Shown: positions 1-6,259 of the stretch, piece by piece | How positions within the stretch are numbered: the stretch's first letter is position 1 | Layout of the letters: each line of letters begins with the position of its first letter | Notes under the pieces: model-generated | Database searches by the model: none | The model's input: only the letters and a program-made list of their open reading frames with translations | Told to the model about the DNA's origin: nothing | From: an uncultured Clostridia bacterium | GTDB taxonomy: Bacteria; Bacillota; Clostridia; Christensenellales; UBA3700 | NCBI GenBank assembly: GCA_947176975.1 | Contig: CAMWSW010000047.1 | Coordinates: 1-6,776, forward strand | Reading direction: 5' to 3' | DNA length: 6,776 nucleotides | Translations under genes and position numbers: made by a program

Positions 1-47
1 CTACAACCTAGATGTCGTCGGCAGCTTCCGATTTGTATAAGAGTCAG
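1..47. other. Illumina Nextera adapter left in the contig (not genomic)
   Basis: Positions 15-25 are identical to the start of the Nextera read-1 adapter (TCGTCGGCAGC). Positions 26-47 match the rest of that adapter, which ends in the Tn5 mosaic end, at 18 of 22 bases, including the run TGTATAAGAG. That is 29 of 33 bases overall with no gap. Positions 1-6 (CTACAA) fit the P5 sequence that precedes the index (CTACAC) with one mismatch, and 7-14 are then exactly eight bases, the length of an i5 index. The spacing is that of a complete library end, so chance similarity is very unlikely. Genomic sequence starts at about position 48. The mismatches suggest an error-prone read or low-quality consensus at the contig end. 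Confidence 0.95.
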
Positions 48-48
48 A

Positions 49-1137
49 TAAATTATTTTTGCATTTTCTTGCAATCTCAAGCATTTGCTTGCTTTTACTT
101 TCCATCTTCTCGACAAGTTTGAATTGCGTATGGCATCTCACGAGATTGTGGTCGTCATATTGCGTTTTGAAGTATACGTCTCCGTCGAGGTAGTCTGTCA
201 AAAATCTTATCCCGCACTCCAACGTGATTATTATTGCGCCTAAATGAAGCATTTCAAGCTCTTTAACGGTGATTTTTTCGCCTATTCCGCGTAAAAAGCC
301 TCTGCAATACGCTTCATAAAGATTTATATCAAAGTCCACGAGAGATAAATCTTTTTCATCTTCCAAAGCGGTATTACAACCCGAGCGTATCGAATCGCCG
401 AAGTCGTAGAGAAGCGAGCCCGGCATAATGGTGTCAAGGTCGATTATACAAATTGCTTTACCCGTAGACTTATCTATAAGTACGTTGTTTATCTTCGTGT
501 CGTTGTGAGTTACGCGCAAAGGAATTTGCTTGCGCTCTAGCGCGTCCACTATGAGCGAAAGTTTGTCGGCTCTTGCCTTGACAAAACTTATTTCATTTTG
601 TACCTTGTCGGCTCTACCGCTCTTATTTTGTTCTATCGCCGTCAAAAATTTATTATATCTGTCGACGGTGTTGTGGAAGTTGGGGATAACTTCGCATAGC
701 GTATTTGCTTCAAATCCGTCAAGTCTTGCAATGAATCTGCCGAATGCTTCTCCCGTATTTTCAAATACGTCGGGGGAATCAATGACTTGATACACCACGG
801 TATCTTTGACAAATACGTACACTCTCCAACAATCGCTTACGTTGACATAATAAGCTTTTCCCTCTAGCGTAGGAATAAGTTGCATACATTCTCTGCTCAC
901 GTCTCCGCCTTGCTCTTGCACGATATTTTGCATTACAGCTGTGACCTTCTGAATATTTTCCATCAATCCGCGGTAGTTTGTAAAAATTTTGGTATTGAGT
1001 CTTTGCAAAATATATTGCGTGGAGGAGTCCTTCATTGTGACGAGAAAAGTGTCGTTGATATGTCCCTCACCGTATGGAGTAATGCTGTCAATCTCGCCTT
1101 GAAGCTGGAATTTTTTTGCTACGTCGTATTTTGTCAT
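49..1137 (-). CDS. nahK: N-acetylhexosamine 1-kinase-like phosphotransferase (NahK type), 3' end cut by adapter
   Basis: This is a cytoplasmic sugar kinase of the aminoglycoside-phosphotransferase fold. NahK enzymes convert GlcNAc or GalNAc to the 1-phosphate using ATP, which feeds UDP-sugar salvage or catabolism. Counting from the ATG at 1137: GEGHINDTF (23-31) is the nucleotide-binding loop and YILQRLN (42-48) the lysine-region strand typical of NahK relatives. HNDTKINN (211-218) is the catalytic loop with base D213 and N218, and IDLDT (232-236) supplies metal ligand D233, followed by MPG and DFGDSIRSG (245-253). An in-frame GTG two codons upstream (1141-1143) lies inside the Shine-Dalgarno AAAGGTGA (1140-1147), so ATG at 1135-1137 is preferred. 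About 363 codons are genuine, close to the usual family length of about 360. The open frame continues to a TAG at 1-3, but those last 15 codons are adapter. The family is clear; the exact sugar and the phosphorylated position are inferred. Confidence 0.85.
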
Positions 1138-1139
1138 AC

Positions 1140-1147
1140 TCACCTTT
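1140..1147 (-). promoter_or_regulatory. Ribosome binding site deciding the kinase start
   Basis: Read on the minus strand this is AAAGGTGA, followed by GT and then ATG. It is the 3' half of the extended anti-Shine-Dalgarno complement (GGAGGTGA), which allows a short spacer. The same GGTGA style with a short spacer is used by the neighbouring lipoprotein gene. It overlaps the alternative GTG start at 1141-1143 and so argues against that start. Confidence 0.6.
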
Positions 1148-1172
1148 ATATATGTTATTGTTTATTTAAATA

Positions 1173-1218
1173 AAGATTTTTACGGAGCAAGGTAGAGAAA
1201 TTGCCGCGTAAAAATCTT
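1173..1218 (+). terminator. Terminator-like hairpin in the kinase leader, oriented to the plus strand
   Basis: AAGATTTTTACG (1173-1184) is perfectly complementary to CGTAAAAATCTT (1207-1218). Inside it, GCAA and TTGC can add four more pairs after a 2x2 internal loop. On the plus strand the stem is followed by CA and eight T residues (1221-1228), the form of an intrinsic terminator. There is no plus-strand gene upstream that it would serve. On the minus strand it would sit in the 5' leader or upstream region of the kinase, with no U-tract after it. It may stop antisense transcription, or be a leader or operator structure. Confidence 0.4.
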
Positions 1219-1234
1219 CATTTTTTTTGCAAAG

Positions 1235-1260
1235 AGTACACACGGTTGCCCGTGTGTACT
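1235..1260 (-). terminator. Hairpin after the lipoprotein gene, probable weak terminator
   Basis: AGTACACACGG (1235-1245) pairs perfectly with CCGTGTGTACT (1250-1260) across a four-base loop. It starts nine bases after the lipoprotein stop codon. In the direction of transcription it is followed by CTTTGC and then an A-run, so the U-tract expected of a strong intrinsic terminator is missing. It may only partly stop transcription or protect the 3' end of the message, leaving read-through into the kinase possible. Confidence 0.5.
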
Positions 1261-1269
1261 TGTAAATAA

Positions 1270-2751
1270 TTATTGCTGGTCCTTTGCAAAAATGTCGTTG
1301 AATGCCTTGACTAAAGCATCGTTGACGACAGGTTTGTAAGTGTCAAACGTCGGATAGCTCGAAAGGTCGAGTTTGAGTTTGGTATCAACGCCCTTGTCGT
1401 TAAAGATCTTATCTTGACCAAGTTCCGGCCAGTAGAGCGCTGCGAGTTTAACTGCGTCTGTGTCATTATCGGAATAACTGAACGCCATCGTAGCAGTGTT
1501 GGAGGTAAGACCGCCGTCTTTACATTCACCTTTAATAATTACCAAAGGACATTTATCAGTAGTAGAAAGTTCATCGTTCTTTTGCATCGACTTGATAAGA
1601 CCGTTGCCGTATACTTCGAACTTGACAGCAATCTTTGTAAACTTTGCATTTTTGAGTGCTATATAAGATTTGGTATCTTTTATGAGGTCGCCTGCTGCGA
1701 ATTCGCAAGCTTGGTTTGTATATTCATCCAATACGGCGATTTCTACCGTCCACAAATCAAGAGTTGAATCGTAGGATACTTTTGTATCGTTGGAGAGATA
1801 TTCAGGTCTTGAGAAATCATATACAGCGAAACCTGCTCCGTAGGTACCGCAATTATATATCGTGCCCTCTACCTCGTGACTCACTTCAGCGACGTTGCCG
1901 TTATCGTCCCAATATCTTGCAGGAATTCTGTTGAGCGGTTCCCAAGCCTTTCTATTCAAGTTGTAAGCAGGGAGCTCTTTATCTGCAAGCGTAGAGCCGG
2001 CGGGATATTTTTGACCTGCTACAGGAGCGTAATCGGGAAGAGGTTTCTCTTCTTCGCCTTGGCCGGAAGGAGTAATTGTGATATTTTTAGCCTTGACAGT
2101 GCCCGTCAAATCGTTGTTATATGCGCCGAGAATATACTTATAAATGTTTTCATCGTCTGCTTCGGCAGGGAATTGAGCGCCGCCGTTGCTACCTCTTCTA
2201 AACGCATAGAAATCATCGTTGCCAAAACTTTGGATGTTGTATCCGAAATTTGTTCTGAGGGTATCGCCGATAGGTCCTATGCCTTCCAATTTGGTTACAC
2301 CGGAGATGGTCTGAGAGAAACTACCTTTTTTACCGCTAAATGACGAGTACGTGCTTCTGATACCAACGTTGAGAGTACCCAAGGAAGTACCTCTGGCATT
2401 TACCAATGCGTCGGTAAGAACGTAGTAACCTGTCTGCGTAACGTTGTTGTAGTTGGTTACCGCAACCGCATAGATTGCCGCAGCGGCTGCTGCAGGGTTG
2501 GCATCTTTGTCTATGCCTGCTTGGGTCAAAGCGTCTTCTATACTGATGATTTGCTCGCCCTCTTTAGTGATTGCTGCAAGTTGTTCGGCAGATACGTTCC
2601 TTTGGAAATCGCCTACAAAGTAAACGCCAATAGGGGTGTCTTTTGCCAAGGACTTGCAACCTGCCAAAGATACGCAAAGCATGCTGACAATCAAAGCTAA
2701 TGCCAGGCACGTTAAGAGGACTTTGGACTTTTTGGATTTGAAAGATTTCAT
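1270..2751 (-). CDS. Secreted lipoprotein of unknown family
   Basis: This 493-residue protein has a classic type II signal peptide: a basic N-terminus (K2 to K10), a hydrophobic stretch at about 11-28, and the lipobox LAGC with the lipidated cysteine at C32. The mature protein should be anchored to the outer face of the cytoplasmic membrane. I do not recognise the family. Residues about 50-100 look helical and include an alanine run (87-92). About 105-225 and 290-425 are rich in Tyr, Thr, Ser, Asn and Gly, as in beta-rich surface proteins. A Pro/Glu/Gly linker at about 228-252 separates two halves, and the C-terminus (about 430-493) looks helical. There is no transmembrane segment after the signal, no sortase or S-layer motif, and no solute-binding-protein or glycosidase signature that I can see. 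The start is supported by GAGGTGA three bases upstream of ATG and by a good promoter. Its place beside amino-sugar genes hints at glycan binding, but that is only inference. Confidence 0.85.
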   Translation of the reverse strand: MKSFKSKKSKVLLTCLALALIVSMLCVSLAGCKSLAKDTPIGVYFVGDFQRNVSAEQLAAITKEGEQIISIEDALTQAGIDKDANPAAAAAAIYAVAVTNYNNVTQTGYYVLTDALVNARGTSLGTLNVGIRSTYSSFSGKKGSFSQTISGVTKLEGIGPIGDTLRTNFGYNIQSFGNDDFYAFRRGSNGGAQFPAEADDENIYKYILGAYNNDLTGTVKAKNITITPSGQGEEEKPLPDYAPVAGQKYPAGSTLADKELPAYNLNRKAWEPLNRIPARYWDDNGNVAEVSHEVEGTIYNCGTYGAGFAVYDFSRPEYLSNDTKVSYDSTLDLWTVEIAVLDEYTNQACEFAAGDLIKDTKSYIALKNAKFTKIAVKFEVYGNGLIKSMQKNDELSTTDKCPLVIIKGECKDGGLTSNTATMAFSYSDNDTDAVKLAALYWPELGQDKIFNDKGVDTKLKLDLSSYPTFDTYKPVVNDALVKAFNDIFAKDQQ

Positions 2752-2754
2752 AAT

Positions 2755-2761
2755 TCACCTC
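2755..2761 (-). promoter_or_regulatory. Ribosome binding site of the lipoprotein gene
   Basis: On the minus strand this reads GAGGTGA, three bases before the ATG at 2749-2751. It is a strong match to the extended Shine-Dalgarno complement and fixes the start used here. Confidence 0.75.
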
Positions 2762-2782
2762 TTTATTTTTTTGTACTTTTTA

Positions 2783-2811
2783 ATTATATTATATAAATTC
2801 CGTTTTGTAAA
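2783..2811 (-). promoter_or_regulatory. Sigma-A promoter of the lipoprotein gene
   Basis: On the minus strand TTTACA (2806-2811) is the -35 box and TATAAT (2783-2788) the -10 box, separated by exactly 17 bases (2789-2805). That is 11 of 12 consensus positions. Transcription would start near 2776 and give a leader of about 25 bases that contains the ribosome binding site. Confidence 0.8.
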
Positions 2812-2816
2812 GAGAG

Positions 2817-2836
2817 ATTTTAATTTTTATTAAAAT
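2817..2836. repeat. AT-rich inverted repeat between the divergent promoters
   Basis: ATTTTAAT (2817-2824) and ATTAAAAT (2829-2836) are perfect 8-base arms around a TTTT spacer. The repeat lies five bases upstream of the -35 box of the lipoprotein promoter and about 43 bases upstream of the -35 box of nagA. It could be an operator for a dimeric regulator. It contains only A and T in an AT-rich region, so chance is a real alternative. Confidence 0.35.
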
Positions 2837-2879
2837 AATGCGAGTAATTGTATTGATATACTAATAATTTATCAAAATA

Positions 2880-2908
2880 TTGACATAAATATTGTTAAAT
2901 ACTATAAT
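2880..2908 (+). promoter_or_regulatory. Consensus sigma-A promoter of the nagA operon
   Basis: TTGACA (2880-2885) and TATAAT (2903-2908) match the sigma-A consensus at all 12 positions with the ideal 17-base spacer. The start point should be near 2915, giving a leader of about 35 bases. A promoter this close to consensus is expected to be strong unless repressed. A direct repeat of AAATATTG (2875-2882 and 2887-2894, 12-base period) overlaps the -35 box and spacer and could be a repressor site. Confidence 0.9.
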
Positions 2909-2949
2909 AAAAGTAACTTCAAATCAATTATTTTCAAGGAAAGAAGAAA

Positions 2950-4113
2950 ATGACGGTTACAGTAAAGAATGCAATAGTATACAGCGAAGGCAAGTTTAAA
3001 GATGCCAATATCATAATCGAGGACGGAGTCATAATTTCCGTGGGCGATAAGGTAAAGGGCGAAATAATAGACGCGAAAGGAAAGAGGTGCGTTGCAGGTT
3101 ATATAGATATACATACCCACGGCGGTTGGGGCAAAGACTGTATGGAGGCAAGCGAAGAGGCGATAGACACGATATGCCGTTACCATCTATTCACGGGTTC
3201 TACGTCATTCGTGCCGACGACTATGACGGCGTCGGTCGAAGATATCAATATAGCGGTAGACAATATCAGAAAGTATGATAATAAGTACTCGAGAATATTG
3301 GGCGTGCACTTAGAAGGACCTTATCTTGCGCAAAAGAGCGCGGGAGCGCATCCGCCTCAATTACTTATTCCGCCAAGCAAGGATTCTTCATTCGTATGGA
3401 ATAACGTTGATATCGTCAAGAGAGTTACTTTGGCGCCCAATCTCGACGGCGCGGATGAATTTTGTAAAAAGGCGACTCAAAAGGGTATTCAAGTATCTAT
3501 GGGACACGACGACAGTATCGACGACGAGATATACGCCTGCGTCGAAAGCGGAGCTAACAGCGTCACACATATGTATAACTGCACGTCCCGTCCGTCAAGG
3601 CGCGTTACGCCCAAGAAACATTTGGGACTTACCGAAGTGGGGCTTATCGACGAGAGAATAGTCGCCGAAGTCATTGCGGATGACAGACACGTTCCCAACA
3701 CGCTTTTCAAAATGATTTACAAGCTTAAAGGCGCAAAGGGCATATGCCTCGTATCCGACTCGTTGAGCGTATCGGGTATGCCAAAGGGAGATTATTATCT
3801 CGGCAGCGGCTCGAGCGCGCAAAAGATAAGAATAGAGGACGGAGTAGCTATTTTGCCTGATTTAAATACCTATGCGGGGTCTGTCACTCCGGTGGGTAAA
3901 ATGGTCTCAAATCTTTATGGTATAGGTATACCGCTTGAGGATTGCATAGATATGTGCACCAAGACTCCCGCAAAACTAATCGGCAGAGACGACTTGGGCG
4001 ATATAGCAGTAGGCAAATTGGGAGACGTCAATATATTGAACGACGATTTGTCGATATACGCAACGATTCTCGGCGGCGTATTGGTAGACAGAGAGAGTTT
4101 GAAAGTAAAATAG
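2950..4113 (+). CDS. nagA: N-acetylglucosamine-6-phosphate deacetylase
   Basis: NagA hydrolyses GlcNAc-6-phosphate to glucosamine-6-phosphate and acetate in the cytoplasm, the committed step of GlcNAc catabolism and cell-wall amino-sugar recycling. The 387-residue length is normal (E. coli NagA has 382). It has the amidohydrolase TIM-barrel order: DIHTHGG (53-59, metal-site H55 and H57), HLEGPY (120-125, metal ligand E122), MGHDDS (184-189, H186), THMYN (206-210, H207), DRHVPN (245-250, substrate-site H247), VSDSLS (268-273, catalytic D270), AGSVTP (309-314), and TPAKLIG followed by GDIAVGKLGDVNIL (about 339-363) that closes the beta domain. The usual THLFNAM motif is replaced by THMYNCTSRPSRR, an uncommon variant. 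ATG at 2950 is preceded by AAGGAAAG (2936-2943). It is the first gene of an operon with the hydrolase 19 bases downstream. No nagB, PTS or regulator lies in the window. Confidence 0.95.
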   Translation: MTVTVKNAIVYSEGKFKDANIIIEDGVIISVGDKVKGEIIDAKGKRCVAGYIDIHTHGGWGKDCMEASEEAIDTICRYHLFTGSTSFVPTTMTASVEDINIAVDNIRKYDNKYSRILGVHLEGPYLAQKSAGAHPPQLLIPPSKDSSFVWNNVDIVKRVTLAPNLDGADEFCKKATQKGIQVSMGHDDSIDDEIYACVESGANSVTHMYNCTSRPSRRVTPKKHLGLTEVGLIDERIVAEVIADDRHVPNTLFKMIYKLKGAKGICLVSDSLSVSGMPKGDYYLGSGSSAQKIRIEDGVAILPDLNTYAGSVTPVGKMVSNLYGIGIPLEDCIDMCTKTPAKLIGRDDLGDIAVGKLGDVNILNDDLSIYATILGGVLVDRESLKVK

Positions 4114-4132
4114 CGCAAATCGGGGTAGATAT

Positions 4133-5146
4133 ATGTCAAAAGAAGAGAGAGAGCAAAACAGAGAAGTTCGCAAAGAGAATAGGCAAGAAAAGAGGAAATT
4201 AAAGAAGATAAAGATCAGCACCTCAAAACTTGCCAAACTCGTTTTTGACATTGACGACAGCGTCAAGAGTTTTGTCACAAATAATTACAAGAGCAGCAAT
4301 AAGATTCACGAAATCACCGACGTGGTATATTATCCTGCCGAGGCGGATATATGCAATCTCGATTTGTTTAAGCCCGAGCTTGTTGCCGACGTCAAATTGC
4401 CCGTGATCGTCAACGTACACGGAGGCGGTTGGGTCACGGGTGACAAGCGGTGGAGAGTTGCGCAAGGCAAGATATTTGCCGATATGGGCACTTGCGTGAT
4501 AAATCTCAACTACGGTTTAAGTCCCAAATACAGATTTCATCAGTCTCTGAGACACGTATTTTTGGCGCTTCGTTGGTTGGAACTCAACGCCGAAGAATAT
4601 AAACTCGATCTCGACAACGTGTTTATCATGGGAGATTCCGCGGGCGGTCAGATTGCTTGTCAGGTTTGCGCCGTACTGCACAACAAAGATTTTCTTGCAA
4701 GGCTTGGAGTAGAACCGGTAGGTTACCGTATCAAGGGAGCGTTGCTCAACTGCGGAGCGTTTGACTTTGACGACCTTTACAAAAACCCTATGGCAACGGA
4801 TATCATCAAAGATATGACGGGCAAGGATTTGGATTTAATAGACGAGTATGAATACAAAGATATGCTCTATACGATACCTTGGATCGACGGAGATTTTCCG
4901 CAAAAAGTATTCGTATCATATGGTAAGAACGACGTATTTGTAGGCAAGCATCATTTGGCGTTGCTCAAAAAGCTCGACGAACTCGGCAAAGCGTATATCA
5001 CCTACTGTGGCACTTTCCCAGGCTTGCATTGTTTCCACTTATTCTACAAAGCCGCGGAGTCGCAAGGCATGTACGTCGAAGCCAAGAAATATCTTATGCA
5101 AATGGTACGGGGAGAAGAGGATAGTAATATTGCCAATGCATGGTAG
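4133..5146 (+). CDS. Alpha/beta-hydrolase, HSL-type esterase/deacylase, in operon with nagA
   Basis: This 337-residue protein has the alpha/beta-hydrolase fold of the hormone-sensitive-lipase-like esterases. HGGGW (96-100) forms the oxyanion hole. GDSAGG (167-172) carries nucleophile S169. SYGKND (262-267) gives the acid D267 and GLHCFH (297-302) the histidine H299, so the triad is complete. The first ~28 residues are strongly charged (many Lys, Arg and Glu) and probably form an exposed helix. There is no signal peptide or membrane segment, so it acts in the cytoplasm. The ATG at 4133 follows a modest GGGGTA (4122-4127), 19 bases after the nagA stop, so it is almost certainly cotranscribed with nagA and ends at the hairpin at 5154. 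By family it is a carboxylesterase. Removal of O-acetyl or other acyl groups from imported amino sugars is a reasonable guess from context, but the substrate cannot be read from the sequence. Confidence 0.85.
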   Translation: MSKEEREQNREVRKENRQEKRKLKKIKISTSKLAKLVFDIDDSVKSFVTNNYKSSNKIHEITDVVYYPAEADICNLDLFKPELVADVKLPVIVNVHGGGWVTGDKRWRVAQGKIFADMGTCVINLNYGLSPKYRFHQSLRHVFLALRWLELNAEEYKLDLDNVFIMGDSAGGQIACQVCAVLHNKDFLARLGVEPVGYRIKGALLNCGAFDFDDLYKNPMATDIIKDMTGKDLDLIDEYEYKDMLYTIPWIDGDFPQKVFVSYGKNDVFVGKHHLALLKKLDELGKAYITYCGTFPGLHCFHLFYKAAESQGMYVEAKKYLMQMVRGEEDSNIANAW

Positions 5147-5153
5147 TGATATA

Positions 5154-5183
5154 AAAAAAGCGGACAAGTAAGTCCGCTTTTTT
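5154..5183. terminator. Bidirectional intrinsic terminator between convergent operons
   Basis: AAAAAAGCGGAC (5154-5165) pairs with GTCCGCTTTTTT (5172-5183) around a six-base loop. The GC core is AGCGGAC, and T-tracts follow the stem on both strands. It begins seven bases after the hydrolase stop codon and 21 bases beyond the stop of the minus-strand germination gene, so it can end both the nagA-hydrolase and the germination transcripts. Confidence 0.93.
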
Positions 5184-5203
5184 AGTAAGCAAATATCCAA
5201 TAA

Positions 5204-6259
5204 TTACTTCATTGTGATATCCACTTCGACTTTTAATTGCATATTGTCAATAAAGTCGTTTTGTTCATAAAAGTCTTTGCCTTGGGCGTACGCGCGCTGT
5301 CCTAGATAGAATACGTCAAGACCTTGTTCTTTGCAGGATTGGAAACATTCTTCAACATAAGTTTTGACGGTATTTTGCAATAATTCCACGCTTGCTTTTT
5401 CGTCGATATTTTCAGGCACGTAGGCTCTGTCGTTGAGTTGAGCTTTTATCTTGACGTTTGCTTCGTCTTGTTTTACTTTTATATCCGCGCTAGACTTGAC
5501 GATATCTACTCGTCCCATTTTGTTGTCGAGGCTGTAAGACAGTTCGCCTCCTTTGAGTTTGTTGAGCGTCAGGCTCAATCCTTTGGTAGCGTTTTCCGAA
5601 AGTATTGCGTATTTATATCCGTCTGTAACAAAACTTTCTTTCACGCTGACATACGTCGTCTCTCCGCTTTTTTCTACGCTGACGCAGGGAAGATATACGC
5701 AATTGCCTATACGGTATCTATTTTTTATATAGTCCTTTATCGTAATAGGTATTACGCCCAAATCCGTTACTATACTGCGCAACATACCGCCGATATAATA
5801 ACCTCCGCCTTGACCGTTGGTCAATTTTACCGACAGAGCTTCCAATGGAGAATCTTTGCTCGCCACGACCATAGTATTATTGCACAGTTCTTCGTTTTCT
5901 ATAAAGAATCTCATTGCCTTATCGTTGTCTTTTGTCAACAAATCTTTTCCCAGTATGAGCACCATAGTATGGCACAGCGACACGGCTCCGCCGGTATCGT
6001 GAGAGAGCTTCTCAAAGATTTCCGTCAAGTTGGCACCGGTAGTCGAATAGGTCATAAAATCTTGCTTATCCTTTTGATCTGTCTTGAGCAACTGAATACC
6101 CACTTCGTATTCGTTGTCTTTGAGGTCGACGGACATAGCAAGCACTATTGACCTTGCGCTTACGTTCTTTTGCTCTTCCATGAGAGAGAATACCACGAGC
6201 ACGACTATGATAATTGCAATTACCAACCATTTTTTATCGACTATTTTAGGTTTTTTCAT
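5204..6259 (-). CDS. Ger(x)C-family spore germination receptor subunit, without lipobox
   Basis: This is the C subunit of a GerA-type nutrient germinant receptor, which sits in the inner spore membrane with A and B subunits and helps trigger germination. It has 351 residues, near the family norm. Residues 11-27 are a single hydrophobic segment after a basic N-terminus. About 35-145 resembles GerC domain 1: a strand like SVDLKDNEYEVGIQLLK, a TGANLTEIFEKLS helix, then CHTMVLILGKDLL and a FFIENEEL...NTMVVAS run. About 207-260 resembles the middle FVTDGYK...LTLNKLKGG region, and 262-351 the C-terminal domain with a long helix (about 287-312) and final strand VEVDIT. Canonical GerC proteins are lipoproteins. 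Here no cysteine follows the hydrophobic segment, so it is probably held by an uncleaved anchor. A strong AAGGAGAG (6262-6269) precedes the ATG, which overlaps the upstream stop (ATGA), indicating translational coupling to the B subunit. Confidence 0.8.
   Translation of the reverse strand: MKKPKIVDKKWLVIAIIIVVLVVFSLMEEQKNVSARSIVLAMSVDLKDNEYEVGIQLLKTDQKDKQDFMTYSTTGANLTEIFEKLSHDTGGAVSLCHTMVLILGKDLLTKDNDKAMRFFIENEELCNNTMVVASKDSPLEALSVKLTNGQGGGYYIGGMLRSIVTDLGVIPITIKDYIKNRYRIGNCVYLPCVSVEKSGETTYVSVKESFVTDGYKYAILSENATKGLSLTLNKLKGGELSYSLDNKMGRVDIVKSSADIKVKQDEANVKIKAQLNDRAYVPENIDEKASVELLQNTVKTYVEECFQSCKEQGLDVFYLGQRAYAQGKDFYEQNDFIDNMQLKVEVDITMK

Noticed and set aside
1..47. A real Tn5-like transposon end or mobile element at the left edge
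   Set aside because: The mosaic-end-like sequence is preceded by the synthetic read-1 adapter and index spacing, which only occur in library constructs.
1141..1143. GTG as the start of the kinase
   Set aside because: It falls inside the Shine-Dalgarno sequence AAAGGTGA, leaving no usable ribosome binding site for itself, whereas the ATG at 1135-1137 is correctly placed.
1148..1230. A separate promoter for the kinase in the gap after the lipoprotein gene
   Set aside because: On the minus strand TTGCTC and AAATAA are 17 bases apart, but both boxes are poor matches and overlap the hairpin. Not strong enough to annotate; the kinase may be transcribed by read-through.
1876..2343. A 155-codon plus-strand open frame opposite the lipoprotein gene
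   Set aside because: The minus-strand gene has a promoter, ribosome binding site and signal peptide. The opposite frame has none of these and looks like a codon-usage shadow.
5438..6151. A 237-codon open frame on the plus strand opposite the GerC-like gene
   Set aside because: It lies wholly antisense to a gene with family support, a strong ribosome binding site and coupling to its neighbour. Its translation shows no domain pattern and no convincing ribosome binding site was seen.
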